From Arthrobacter sp. DWC3 (GTDB lineage Bacteria > Actinomycetota > Actinomycetes > Actinomycetales > Micrococcaceae), in assembly GCF_002929375.1 (NCBI RefSeq), contig NZ_PJIP01000004.1, positions 1-64,000 of the forward strand: a stretch of 64,000 bases of DNA. Direction: 5' to 3'. This document shows positions 25,908 through 34,394 of the stretch, piece by piece (position 1 is the stretch's first letter; every line of letters begins with the position of its first letter). Below the pieces are notes generated by a model. The model had not been told where the DNA came from and did not search any database. It worked only from the letters and a program-made list of their open reading frames with translations. The position numbers and the translations under genes are program-made.

Positions 25908-26993
25908 ATGCCGATTATTCCCGACCCGGCCGGACGGCGCGCGCGACGGCCGCGCACCGATACATGGCACGCGGGGCGCGGTGCCCCGCCGGCCGCGCGC
26001 GCCGCCCGCAGCACCTTCGCCAACCCGGCACGCCGCGGTCTCTCCGTGGGCGTGGACATCGGCGGCACGAAGGTCGCGGCGGGCGTGGTGGACGTCCACG
26101 GGAGGATCCTCGCCGAGGCACGCAGGGCGACCCCCGGCCAGGACCCCCGCGCCGTCGAGGCGGTCATCACCGAGCTCGTCCGTGAGCTGTCGCAGGAGTT
26201 CCGGATCCGGTCGGTGGGGATCGGCGCGGCGGGATGGATGGATCCAACCAACAGCATCGTGCTCTTCAGCCCGCACCTCGCCTGGCGCAACGAGCCGCTG
26301 CGGAAGAACCTCGAGAAGCTGCTCCGGCGGCGCGTCACAGTGGTGAACGACGCCGACGCCGCCGCGTGGGCGGAGTGGAAGTTCGGTGCGGGGCGCGGGG
26401 AGTCCCGCCTGGTCTGCGTCACCCTGGGCACGGGTATCGGCGGCGCGATGATCATGGGCGGACGCGTGGAGCGCGGACGGCACGGCGTCGCGGGCGAGTT
26501 CGGGCACCAGATTATCGTGCCGCAGGGGCACCGGTGCGAGTGCGGGAACCGCGGCTGCTGGGAGCAGTACGCCTCAGGGAACGCGCTCGGCCGCGAGGCC
26601 CGCGAACTCGCCGCCGCCAATTCCCCCGTCGCCCGGGCCATCATCGACGCGGCCCCCGGCGACCCCGCCCTGATCACCGGCGCCCTCGTGACGCGCCTCG
26701 CGATGGAGGGCGACCCGGCGTCGCGCGAGCTGGTCGACGACGTCGGGCAGTGGCTGGGACTGGGACTGGCCAACCTGGCGGCGGCGCTCGACCCCGGGAC
26801 GTTCGTGATCGGCGGAGGGCTCAGCGCGGCGGACGAGCTCCTCCTGGAACCCGCGCGGCGTGCCTTCGGGCGGAACCTCACGGGGCGGGGTTTCCGGCCG
26901 GCCGCGCGCATCGAGCGGGCGGCGCTGGGACCGGAGGCGGGACTCATCGGGGCCGCCGACCTGTCGCGGCTGCTCTCGCGCAGCGGGACCTAG
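25908..26993 (+). CDS. ROK-family glucokinase
   Basis: The predicted sugar kinase phosphorylates glucose with ATP or polyphosphate. The protein has 361 residues. The ATP motif VGVDIGGTKVAAG begins at residue 48, the catalytic Asp148 lies in VVNDADAAAW, and the ROK zinc site is CECGNRGCWE with an upstream His in GEFGH. GGAGGAG lies seven bases before ATG 25908. The first 45 residues are an Arg/Pro-rich extension that other ROK kinases usually lack. No DNA-binding domain is present, so it is a kinase rather than an NagC-type repressor. Confidence 0.88.
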   Translation: MPIIPDPAGRRARRPRTDTWHAGRGAPPAARAARSTFANPARRGLSVGVDIGGTKVAAGVVDVHGRILAEARRATPGQDPRAVEAVITELVRELSQEFRIRSVGIGAAGWMDPTNSIVLFSPHLAWRNEPLRKNLEKLLRRRVTVVNDADAAAWAEWKFGAGRGESRLVCVTLGTGIGGAMIMGGRVERGRHGVAGEFGHQIIVPQGHRCECGNRGCWEQYASGNALGREARELAAANSPVARAIIDAAPGDPALITGALVTRLAMEGDPASRELVDDVGQWLGLGLANLAAALDPGTFVIGGGLSAADELLLEPARRAFGRNLTGRGFRPAARIERAALGPEAGLIGAADLSRLLSRSGT

Positions 26994-27017
26994 CCGCGGG
27001 GTCGCCGGGAGCGGGCG

Positions 27018-27551
27018 CTAGACCTCGGCGCCGTCGTCCCCGATGTCCCGGTGCTTGGGCAGCTTGGTGACGAGGTAGCCGGCGCCGGCGAGGAAGAGGG
27101 CGAGGACCCCGAGCGTGGCAGCCAGCGGGGCGTCCCGCCAGAACATGGCGAACAGGAGCAGCGTGATGGGCCCGCCCGCGGCGCCGATCCACGCGAGCAC
27201 CGTCAGGGGGTCGCCCGCGCCGAGGGGCGGCGGCTCGTCCGGCACGAAGCCCTCGTCCTCCTCGGGCTCCTCCGGGGCGGTGTAGTCACGGGGACCGGCG
27301 GCGCGGAACGGCTGGTCGCGGAAGATCGCATCGGCGCGCTCCCGGTCCGTCAGGTCCTCGCGGTCGCGTGCTCCGGGGACGTCCGGCCGGGGACTCCCGT
27401 CCGCCGGGAGTCCGACGGCCGCCGGCGGGATCTGCGGATCGTTCCCGGGCAGCGCGGAGGACTCGGTTGAAGTCCCCTCCAGGCGCGCGACGAGGTCCTG
27501 CCATACGGCGTCGTCGGTGGATTCGTTCGGTTCCTGACCTCGGGGGCCCAT
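27018..27551 (-). CDS. Hypothetical membrane protein with acidic N-terminus
   Basis: I do not recognise the family. The 177-residue protein has a hydrophilic, Asp/Glu/Pro-rich first 110 residues and then two hydrophobic helices (about 118-137 and 143-162) joined by a short FWRDAP turn. It ends with a charged tail. This suggests a two-pass membrane protein with a long disordered cytoplasmic head. It converges on the glucokinase with a 24-bp gap and diverges from an acyltransferase gene. Base composition and codon use look like the neighbours. No catalytic motif is visible. Confidence 0.7.
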   Translation of the reverse strand: MGPRGQEPNESTDDAVWQDLVARLEGTSTESSALPGNDPQIPPAAVGLPADGSPRPDVPGARDREDLTDRERADAIFRDQPFRAAGPRDYTAPEEPEEDEGFVPDEPPPLGAGDPLTVLAWIGAAGGPITLLLFAMFWRDAPLAATLGVLALFLAGAGYLVTKLPKHRDIGDDGAEV

Positions 27552-27746
27552 ACTTTGCTACCTGCTGTCGCGTGCTGCGGTCCGGGTCCGGAGGATCCCC
27601 GCCCGGCGTCCTGGTCATCAGAGGGCGTGCTCGTTCAATCGTGGACACCGCGGGCCGCCACGTCAACCGCTCCGCAGCGTGTCGGAGCCCCCTCGCGCCG
27701 GTGGACGCCGGTCCCGTCCGGGCGCAGTCCGTGCCGCGGACGCCCT

Positions 27747-27752
27747 TAGAGT
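27747..27752 (+). promoter_or_regulatory. Candidate minus-10 for the acyltransferase gene
   Basis: TAGAGT lies 68 bases before the GTG start of the acyltransferase, giving a leader of about 60 bases. The rest of the 269-bp gap shows no other clear signal. Confidence 0.35.
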
Positions 27753-27820
27753 AGGCTTCCACATGAAAAAGCGGGCGGCATGCCGAGTGCCGTTCCGTCC
27801 CTGCAGGGAGGACGAGCAGC

Positions 27821-28696
27821 GTGTTCTATTGGGTGATGAAGCGGATCATCGTCGGTCCGATCCTCAACCTCCTGTTCCGGCCCTGGGTCAAGGGACTCGA
27901 CAACATCCCGGCGACCGGTCCCGCGGTGCTCGTGAGCAACCACCTGTCCTTCTCCGACTCGATCTTCCTCCCCATCGTGGTGCCCCGGACCGTCGTGTTC
28001 CTCGCCAAGTCGGAGTACTTCACGGGCAAGGGGGTCAAGGGCAGGCTGACGGCGCTCTTCTTCCGCCTCTCGAACCAGCTGCCGATGGACCGCTCGGGCG
28101 GTGCGGCGTCGTCGTCCTCCCTGACGGCGGGCATGGACATCCTGAACGACGGAGGCGTCCTCGGGATCTACCCCGAAGGGACCCGCAGCCCGGACGGGCG
28201 CCTCTACCGCGGGAAGACGGGCGTCGCGAAGCTGGTGCTCGCCACGGGCGTCCCCGTGATCCCCGTGGCGATGATCGGCACGGACAAGGTCCAGCCCATC
28301 GGCCGGCGCATCCCCAACATCCGCCGCGTCGGGATCATCATCGGCGAACCGCTCGACTTCAGCCGCTACGAGGGACTGGAGGACGACCGCTTCGTCCAGC
28401 GCTCCGTGACCGACGAGATCATGTACGAACTGATGCGCCTGTCGGGGCAGGAGTACGTGGACGCCTACGCCAGCACGGTCAAGGAGCGGCTCGCCGCCGA
28501 GAAGGCCGCGGGACGGAAGACGCCGAAGCCCGGAGCGGACACCCGCCGGGCCGCCGTGCGCATCTCGACCGAGACGGGCAGCCCGGCACCGGGCTCCGTC
28601 ACGGAGATCGGCCGGGCGCCCTCCGCCGACAGGGGCCCCGCCGCGGGGGAGCCGAAGAGCGCCGCGGACGGCACCGCGCAGCCCGACGCCGGCTGA
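27821..28696 (+). CDS. plsC: 1-acyl-sn-glycerol-3-phosphate acyltransferase
   Basis: This membrane-associated acyltransferase has 291 residues. The catalytic NHLSFSD (His41, Asp46) and the phosphate-binding YPEGTRSPDG (about 117-126) are both intact. It should convert lysophosphatidate to phosphatidate in phospholipid synthesis. The N-terminal 30 residues are amphipathic. The last 70 residues are Ala/Pro/charged low complexity, an extension beyond the catalytic fold. GGGAGG precedes the GTG. It lies just upstream of DAHP synthase, which has its own leaderless-type promoter. Confidence 0.88.
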   Translation: MFYWVMKRIIVGPILNLLFRPWVKGLDNIPATGPAVLVSNHLSFSDSIFLPIVVPRTVVFLAKSEYFTGKGVKGRLTALFFRLSNQLPMDRSGGAASSSSLTAGMDILNDGGVLGIYPEGTRSPDGRLYRGKTGVAKLVLATGVPVIPVAMIGTDKVQPIGRRIPNIRRVGIIIGEPLDFSRYEGLEDDRFVQRSVTDEIMYELMRLSGQEYVDAYASTVKERLAAEKAAGRKTPKPGADTRRAAVRISTETGSPAPGSVTEIGRAPSADRGPAAGEPKSAADGTAQPDAG

Positions 28697-28782
28697 CCCC
28701 TCCTCCGGCCGTCCCGCGGGCTGTGTGACATCCGGGAGCGCCGCGATGACGGGCGGAATCGGGGCGCCGGTTGCCCAGCCCG

Positions 28783-28788
28783 TAGAAT
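28783..28788 (+). promoter_or_regulatory. Minus-10 TAGAAT giving a leaderless DAHP synthase transcript
   Basis: TAGAAT ends six bases before GTG 28795, and no ribosome-binding site intervenes. Transcription would start at the start codon. Confidence 0.6.
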
Positions 28789-28794
28789 TCCCCT

Positions 28795-30174
28795 GTGACT
28801 GAATCGCTAGCTCCCTCCCTCCCGCGCACCGCGGATCCTGCCCCCTCCACCGCCGGCCTCGACGCCTGGCGCTCCATGACGGCGGTCCAGCAGCCCTCGT
28901 GGCAGGACCCCGGAGTGTATTCGGCGTCGGTCAAGGAACTCTCGACTCTTCCCCCGCTGGTCTTCGCCGGCGAGGTCGACGTGCTGCGCGAACGGCTCGC
29001 CGCCGCCGCGCAGGGCAAGGCGTTCCTCCTCCAGGGCGGCGACTGCGCCGAGACCTTCGACGGCGCGACCGCGGACAAGATCAGCGCCCGCGTCCGCACC
29101 ATCCTGCAGATGGCCGTCGTCCTGACCTACGGCGCCTCGCTGCCCGTCATCAAGATGGGTCGCATGGCCGGCCAGTTCGCCAAGCCGCGATCCTCCAACG
29201 ACGAGACGCGCGACGGCGTCACCCTGCCCGCCTACCGCGGCGACATGGTCAACGGCTACGAGTTCACGCCGGAGAGCCGCGGCCACGACGCCTCCCGCAT
29301 GGTGAAGGCGTACCACACCTCCGCGTCCACACTGAACCTCATCCGTGCCTTCACGCAGGGCGGCTTCGCGGACCTGCGGCTCGTCCACCATTGGAACAAG
29401 GGCTTCATGGCCAACCCCGCGCACTCGCGGTACGAGTCCCTGGCCCGCGAGATCGACCGGGCCGTGCGGTTCATGGATGCCTGCGGCACGGACTTCGAGG
29501 CCCTCAAGCGCGTGGAGTTCTTCGCGAGCCACGAGGCGCTCCTCCTCGACTACGAACGGGCCCTGACGCGCATCGACTCGCGGACGTCCCTGCCGTACGA
29601 CACGTCGGCGCACTTCCTGTGGATCGGAGAGCGGACCCGCGACATCGACGGCGCGCACGTGGACTTCCTGTCCCGCGTGCGGAACCCGATCGGCGTGAAG
29701 CTCGGCCCCTCGACGTCGGCCGACGACGCCCTGGCGCTCATCGACAAGCTCGACCCCGAGCGCGAGCCCGGCAGGCTCACCTTCATCACCCGCATGGGGG
29801 CGCAGAACATCCGCGAGAAGCTGCCCTCCCTGGTAGAGCGCGTCACCGCGTCCGGGGCGCAGGTCCTGTGGGTGACCGACCCCATGCACGGCAACACGGT
29901 GACCTCACCGAACGGGTACAAGACCCGCAACTTCGACGACGTCATCGACGAGGTGCGCGGCTTCTTCGAGGTCCACAACGCCCTCGGCACCTTCCCCGGC
30001 GGCCTGCACGTGGAGATGACCGGCGACGACGTCGCCGAGTGCCTGGGCGGGGCCGACCCGATCGACCAGGACGCCTTCCTGGAACGCTACGAGTCGGTGT
30101 GCGACCCGCGCCTGAACCACATGCAGTCGCTCGAGATGGCCTTCCTCGTCGCAGGAGCGCTCTCGAAGAGCTGA
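28795..30174 (+). CDS. aroG: Class II 3-deoxy-D-arabino-heptulosonate 7-phosphate synthase
   Basis: This enzyme joins phosphoenolpyruvate and erythrose-4-phosphate in the first step of the shikimate pathway. The 459-residue protein is of the plant-like class II type: LLQGGDCAETF holds the metal-binding cysteine, with KMGRMAGQFAKPRS and the C-terminal GLHVEMTGDDVAECLGG. The class II enzyme of mycobacteria is the control point for aromatic amino acids. The GTG start seems leaderless. The gene converges on a PASTA kinase gene across a strong hairpin, the same pairing (aroG beside pknL) as in mycobacteria. Confidence 0.95.
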   Translation: MTESLAPSLPRTADPAPSTAGLDAWRSMTAVQQPSWQDPGVYSASVKELSTLPPLVFAGEVDVLRERLAAAAQGKAFLLQGGDCAETFDGATADKISARVRTILQMAVVLTYGASLPVIKMGRMAGQFAKPRSSNDETRDGVTLPAYRGDMVNGYEFTPESRGHDASRMVKAYHTSASTLNLIRAFTQGGFADLRLVHHWNKGFMANPAHSRYESLAREIDRAVRFMDACGTDFEALKRVEFFASHEALLLDYERALTRIDSRTSLPYDTSAHFLWIGERTRDIDGAHVDFLSRVRNPIGVKLGPSTSADDALALIDKLDPEREPGRLTFITRMGAQNIREKLPSLVERVTASGAQVLWVTDPMHGNTVTSPNGYKTRNFDDVIDEVRGFFEVHNALGTFPGGLHVEMTGDDVAECLGGADPIDQDAFLERYESVCDPRLNHMQSLEMAFLVAGALSKS

Positions 30175-30190
30175 CCGCTCCCGGACGGAC

Positions 30191-30225
30191 GGAGGGGAGG
30201 GTGGCCGGCGGCCGCCCTCCCCTCC
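30191..30225. terminator. Bidirectional hairpin between aroG and kinase genes
   Basis: GGAGGGGAGGG (30191-30201) pairs perfectly with CCCTCCCCTCC (30215-30225). An inner GGCC/GGCC stem makes the structure even more stable. It lies in the convergent 91-bp gap. There is no T-run. Confidence 0.8.
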
Positions 30226-30265
30226 TCATGGGTGGGCGTGCCGTCCCCGACGCCCGGCGGGCCGG

Positions 30266-32713
30266 TCAGGTGACCGTGATCCGGACGGTGGTGCCTTCGG
30301 GCTGCTCGCCCGTGGGGCTCTGCCCGGCCACGAGTCCGAGGACGGCACTGCCGAAGGTGTAGTCCACCTGCACCTCGAAGCCCGCCGCCTCCAGGGCCGC
30401 GACCGCGCGTTCCTCCGTCATCGAGAACACGCTGGGGACCCTCACCATGCGGGGCCCCTGCGACAGCGTCAGCGTCACCGTGGTTCCGCGCTGCACCGCG
30501 ACGCCGGACGGTTCCTGCCTCGCCACGGACCCGGCCGGCACCGTCCGGCTGAACTCCCGGGCCTCCGCGACCTCGACCTCGAGCCCTGCTTCCTCCAGCG
30601 CGGCGACGGCCTCCCGCGCGGGCAGGCCGGAGACGTCCGGGATCGTGACCGGCGCGGGACCGAGCGAGACGACGAGGTCCACGGCCGCATCCCGGCGGCG
30701 TTCGGTGCCCTGGCCGGGGGACTGCCTGATGACCTCGCCGGCGGCCACCGACTCGCTGTACTCCTCACCGAGGACGCCGACCGCGAGACCCGCGGCCTGC
30801 AGCTCCTCCGCGGCCTCCGCCTGCGTGCTCCCCACCACGTCGGGGACGGAGAACAGCTCCGGCCCTTTCGACACGATCAGCTCGACGCGCTCGAAGCGGC
30901 GCACCGGGGACGCGGCTGCGGGCTCGGTGGCAATCACCAGCCCCTCGAGGACCTGCTCGTCGAAGACCTCCTCGGTGGACAGGGACGCGAGCCCCTCCCG
31001 TTCGAGGACGGCGCGGGCCTCCGCGAGCGGGGCGTTCGCAACGTCGGGGAGGGACACCATGCCGGCCGGGCCCGCTCCGAAAAGCCAGCCCGCGCCCGCC
31101 ACCAGGCCGGCCAGGAGGACCAGGAGGACGGCGAGGATCCGCACGGACCGGCGGGCCGTCGTGCCGTGGAGCGTCTTCTGCGGTCGCTGGGCCTGCCGCG
31201 CCTGCTGCCTCTTCGACGGCAGACGGACGGTGCTGCCTCGCGGCCGCCCGGCCGGGAGCGTGCCGTAGACCTCGCGGAGCTGCCGGCCGTCCCGGCCCGC
31301 ATCGTCGTCCCGGGCTCCGTCGTCCCGGGCTCCGGCGTTTCGGTGATGTCCGCCGTGCGGGTCCCAGGTCGGCATCCCGGTGCCCGGCGACGGACCCGGC
31401 GACGGCGGCGGCTGCTGCGGCATGGCGCCGAGGACGCGCGTCGCGTTGCGGTCGCGGTCGACCACGCGCGTGGTGGTGTCCTGGCGTCCGGGCGCGGGCA
31501 GCACCTCGGTCCCTCCGGGGATGGCGTCGTCCTGTAGGTCGTTCCGGTCGGTGCCGTGTCCACGGGCGTACAGGCGGTCGGTGGCGCCGGTCCGGGCCGG
31601 TGTCCGCTGCGGCAGGGCCTCGGTCAGAGCCTCGGTGAGTGCTTCGGTCTCGGCCCCCGTGAGCGCTTCCGTCGGTGCGAAGGTCGGTGCGAAGGTCGGT
31701 GCGAAGGTCGGTGCGGACGTCGGTGGGCGGTGCGGTGCGGGACCCAGTGCGGCCGCCGATGCGTCTCCGTGCGCGAGGCGCGGGACGACTGTCGCGGTCA
31801 GGGTGTCCTGATCCGCGACGGGCGAAGGTGGCTCGACCGGCGCGAAGTCGAGTTCGTCGTCGCCGAGGGTACCGAGGATGTGACGGAGTTCGCCGAGGAG
31901 GGCGGAGCCGTCCACGGGCCGGTCCTCGGGATCCTTCGAAGTACACCACTGCACGAGCTCGTCGATGTCCGCCGCCAGTCCGGGCAGGAGGACCGAGGGG
32001 GCCGGGACCTCGGACTGAGCGTGCTGGACGGCCACCTGGATGGGGGACCCCCCGATGAACGGCTGGTGGCCCGTCAGGAGTTCGAACAGCATGACGCCGG
32101 TGGAGTAGATGTCGCTCTGGGCCTCGGCGGGCCGACCGAGCACCAGCTCGGGGGAGAGGTAGGCGACGGTCCCGACGAGCGTCGCTGTGCCGGTGCTCGC
32201 GGATACGGCGCGAGCGAGACCGAAATCGGCGATCTTCACGGTGCCGGTGTCCGAGAGCAGCACGTTCTCGGGTTTCACGTCGCGGTGGATCAGACCCGCT
32301 TCGTGGGCCGCGGCGAGTCCTTCCACCACGGCGTCCAGCAGGGTCAGCGCGTGGCGCGGGGTGAGCCGGCCGTGCTCGCGCAGCAGGTCCCGCAGCGTCC
32401 TGCCGCGGACGAACTCCATCACGAGGTAGGCGACCGGCTGTCCGCCGATCTCGTCGACGCCCTGGTCGAGCACGCCGACCACATGAGGGTGGGACAGGCG
32501 GGCGGCCGACTTCGCCTCCTGCTCGAAGCGGTCGATGAAGCCGGGCTCCTCGGCCAGGTGCGGGTACAGCACCTTCAGCGCCACGCGCCGGTCGAGGCGC
32601 CGGTCCGTGGCCAGGTACACGGTGGACATGCCGCCGCGTGCCAGCCGCGAATGGACCACGTACCGTCCGTCGACGGTCGCGCCCTCGAGCGGATCCTTCC
32701 GTGTTCGGTGCAC
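30266..32713 (-). CDS. pknL: PASTA-domain serine/threonine protein kinase (PknL-like)
   Basis: This transmembrane Hanks-type kinase has 815 residues. The kinase domain has Lys47 in VALKVL, catalytic Asp145 in HRDVKPEN and DFG at 163-165, with a Thr-rich activation loop. A disordered Pro/Thr/Arg-rich linker follows (about 290-520). One transmembrane helix comes next (about 525-545). Four extracellular PASTA repeats, which bind muropeptides or lipid II in relatives, complete it. Neighbours (aroG, an Rv2175c-like gene, a polyprenyl synthase) match the pknL locus of mycobacteria, although mycobacterial PknL lacks PASTA repeats. The GTG start has GGAGG directly abutting it, too close to act, and a minus-10 six bases upstream, so a leaderless start is preferred. 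Confidence 0.9.
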   Translation of the reverse strand: MHRTRKDPLEGATVDGRYVVHSRLARGGMSTVYLATDRRLDRRVALKVLYPHLAEEPGFIDRFEQEAKSAARLSHPHVVGVLDQGVDEIGGQPVAYLVMEFVRGRTLRDLLREHGRLTPRHALTLLDAVVEGLAAAHEAGLIHRDVKPENVLLSDTGTVKIADFGLARAVSASTGTATLVGTVAYLSPELVLGRPAEAQSDIYSTGVMLFELLTGHQPFIGGSPIQVAVQHAQSEVPAPSVLLPGLAADIDELVQWCTSKDPEDRPVDGSALLGELRHILGTLGDDELDFAPVEPPSPVADQDTLTATVVPRLAHGDASAAALGPAPHRPPTSAPTFAPTFAPTFAPTEALTGAETEALTEALTEALPQRTPARTGATDRLYARGHGTDRNDLQDDAIPGGTEVLPAPGRQDTTTRVVDRDRNATRVLGAMPQQPPPSPGPSPGTGMPTWDPHGGHHRNAGARDDGARDDDAGRDGRQLREVYGTLPAGRPRGSTVRLPSKRQQARQAQRPQKTLHGTTARRSVRILAVLLVLLAGLVAGAGWLFGAGPAGMVSLPDVANAPLAEARAVLEREGLASLSTEEVFDEQVLEGLVIATEPAAASPVRRFERVELIVSKGPELFSVPDVVGSTQAEAAEELQAAGLAVGVLGEEYSESVAAGEVIRQSPGQGTERRRDAAVDLVVSLGPAPVTIPDVSGLPAREAVAALEEAGLEVEVAEAREFSRTVPAGSVARQEPSGVAVQRGTTVTLTLSQGPRMVRVPSVFSMTEERAVAALEAAGFEVQVDYTFGSAVLGLVAGQSPTGEQPEGTTVRITVT
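31674..31721 (-). repeat. 12-bp tandem repeats in the kinase linker
   Basis: GGTGCGAAGGTC occurs three times exactly and a fourth time with one change. On the coding strand it encodes repeated Thr-Phe-Ala-Pro. A second short array encoding Glu-Ala-Leu-Thr lies beside it. Both are in frame and sit in the cytoplasmic linker between kinase and membrane. Confidence 0.85.
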
Positions 32714-32719
32714 CCTCCG

Positions 32720-32725
32720 ATGATA
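32720..32725 (-). promoter_or_regulatory. Minus-10 TATCAT of the kinase gene (leaderless type)
   Basis: On the minus strand TATCAT ends six bases before the GTG start. This places the transcription start at the start codon and explains why the GGAGG between them is unusable as a ribosome site. Confidence 0.6.
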
Positions 32726-32739
32726 ATCCGGTACGCCGA

Positions 32740-32774
32740 GAGGGGGCAGGACCACCACGCGGTCCCGCCCCCTC
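32740..32774 (-). terminator. Strong hairpin between LysM-transglycosylase and kinase genes
   Basis: GAGGGGGC and GGACC (32740-32753) pair with GGTCC and GCCCCCTC (32761-32774), 13 paired bases with one A-C mismatch and a seven-base loop. It lies 30 bases after the LysM gene stop and directly ahead of the kinase promoter. The two co-directional genes are therefore probably separate units. Confidence 0.8.
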
Positions 32775-32804
32775 GATCCTTCCGGCGCCGGCCGGAACGG
32801 AGCC

Positions 32805-34394
32805 CTACTGGAAGTTCTTCTGGTGTGCCTTGATCGAGGCGACGTACTGCTTGGTGTCCTCGAACATCCCGCGGCTCTGCACCGAGTACTGGCCCTGGTA
32901 GTAGGAGGCGATCGCGATGTCCAGCGAAGGGCTGGTGCGCACGAGCGAGCGGATGATCGCGACGCCGGCGGTCGCGTTGTCGTACGGGTCCAGCAGGTTG
33001 AGCTTGCGGCCCACGAGGTCGCCCGCCCACTGCCCGGAGGAGGGGATGACCTGCATGGTGCCGATCGCGTTCGCCGGGGACACCGCGCGCTGGTTGAAGC
33101 CTGATTCCTGGAAGGCGAAGGCGAGCGCGAGGCTCGGATCGACACCCATGGAGCGGGCAGTGTCGGCCACGATCTGCTTCATCTCGGCCTGCGAGGGTGC
33201 CGGCATCGAGTTGAGCAGGGCCTTGTTGGCGTTCGCGTCCGCCACCACCTTGTCGGGGTAGGTGTAGCCCAGGAACGTCGAGGGGACGAGGGTGCCGGGG
33301 GTGGGAGCCGGCGTGGGAGTGGCCGTCCCGAGGGAGATGGTGAGCGTCTGTCCGGGGTAGATGATCGAGGTCATCGTGCAGTTGTTGGCGGTGAGCAGGC
33401 TCTGCAGGCTCACGCCGTTGCGGGACGCGATGGCTCCGAGGGTGTCGCCCGACTTGACGGTGTAGGTGCCGGCCGGAGGGGCGGGGGCGGGCGCCGGGGC
33501 AGGGGCGGGTGCCTGCGGGTTCGCCTGCGTGGTCCCGCCCCCTGCAAGCTTCAGCGTCTGTCCGGGGTAGATGATCGACGTCATACCGAGGTTGTTCGCC
33601 TTCAGCAGGGCATCGAGTCCGATCCCGTTGCGGGACGCGATGGCGCCGAGCGTGTCACCCGACTTCACCGTGTAGCTCGCGCCGGTGGGAGCGGGCGCCG
33701 GCGCGGGCGCCGGGGCGGGGGTGGCTGCGGGCTTGCCCGGCGCCGGGGCCGGTGCGCCACCGCCGAGGGCGATCTTCTGCCCGGGGTGGATGATCGAGGT
33801 CATCGAGAGCTTGTTGGCCGTCAGCAGGTCCGGGAGGCTCACGCCGTTGCGGGACGCGATGGCTCCGAGGGTGTCGCCCGGCTTCACGACGTAGGTGCCT
33901 GCGGACGGCTGCGCTGCGGGGGCCGGAGCGGCAGGAGCCGGGGTGGCGGCAGGTGCGGCACTGCCGGTCAGCTTGATCTTCTGCCCGGGGAAGATGAGGG
34001 TGCGCGCGTCCAGCTTGTTCAGCGTGAGGACGGCGTCCGTCGCGAGACCGAAACGCTTGGCGATCGCCCCGATGGTGTCGCCCGGCTTGATGGTGTACTC
34101 GCTCGGCGTGGTCTCGGTGTGGACCGGGATCTTCTGCGCGGGGATCTGGCTCGCCACGAGGGCGGCGGGGACGACTGCCCGCGCGGGGACCTGGGTGGCC
34201 GGTCCGGCGAGGTGCCGGGCGGCGGGCGCCTGCAGGCTCGGTGCTGCCGACGCCGGTTGGGCGAGGGCGACGGAAGAGAGAATCACCGCGGGCAGCGCGG
34301 CAGTGGTCACGGCGACGTTCAGGCCGCGTCGGCTCGCGCCGGCAGCCTTCCCGCGGGTGCCGTTCAGCGGTGCGTTCGGTCGCTGGGCAGTCAT
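32805..34394 (-). CDS. Secreted LysM-repeat lytic transglycosylase
   Basis: The 529-residue wall-active protein starts with a basic segment, then a hydrophobic signal region ending near AQPASAAP (about residue 50). Four LysM peptidoglycan-binding repeats follow (for example YTIKPGDTIGAIAKRFG), separated by Ala/Pro-rich linkers. A C-terminal SLT-type transglycosylase domain has the catalytic Glu in FQESGFN. It should bind and cleave glycan strands outside the cell. GAGGAA lies seven bases before ATG 34394. The neighbouring PASTA kinase suggests a wall-remodelling context. The last three LysM repeats are very similar to each other, a sign of recent duplication. Confidence 0.92.
   Translation of the reverse strand: MTAQRPNAPLNGTRGKAAGASRRGLNVAVTTAALPAVILSSVALAQPASAAPSLQAPAARHLAGPATQVPARAVVPAALVASQIPAQKIPVHTETTPSEYTIKPGDTIGAIAKRFGLATDAVLTLNKLDARTLIFPGQKIKLTGSAAPAATPAPAAPAPAAQPSAGTYVVKPGDTLGAIASRNGVSLPDLLTANKLSMTSIIHPGQKIALGGGAPAPAPGKPAATPAPAPAPAPAPTGASYTVKSGDTLGAIASRNGIGLDALLKANNLGMTSIIYPGQTLKLAGGGTTQANPQAPAPAPAPAPAPPAGTYTVKSGDTLGAIASRNGVSLQSLLTANNCTMTSIIYPGQTLTISLGTATPTPAPTPGTLVPSTFLGYTYPDKVVADANANKALLNSMPAPSQAEMKQIVADTARSMGVDPSLALAFAFQESGFNQRAVSPANAIGTMQVIPSSGQWAGDLVGRKLNLLDPYDNATAGVAIIRSLVRTSPSLDIAIASYYQGQYSVQSRGMFEDTKQYVASIKAHQKNFQ

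Noticed and set aside
27763-27860. Small open frame starting ATGAAAAAG in the plsC leader
   Set aside because: It runs out of frame into plsC with no stop or plausible peptide character, and the plsC GTG has its own ribosome site.
31674-31721. Short tandem repeats as a possible CRISPR array
   Set aside because: The units are 12 bp with no spacers, lie in frame inside the kinase gene and encode a protein repeat. The other arrays in the window are likewise coding.
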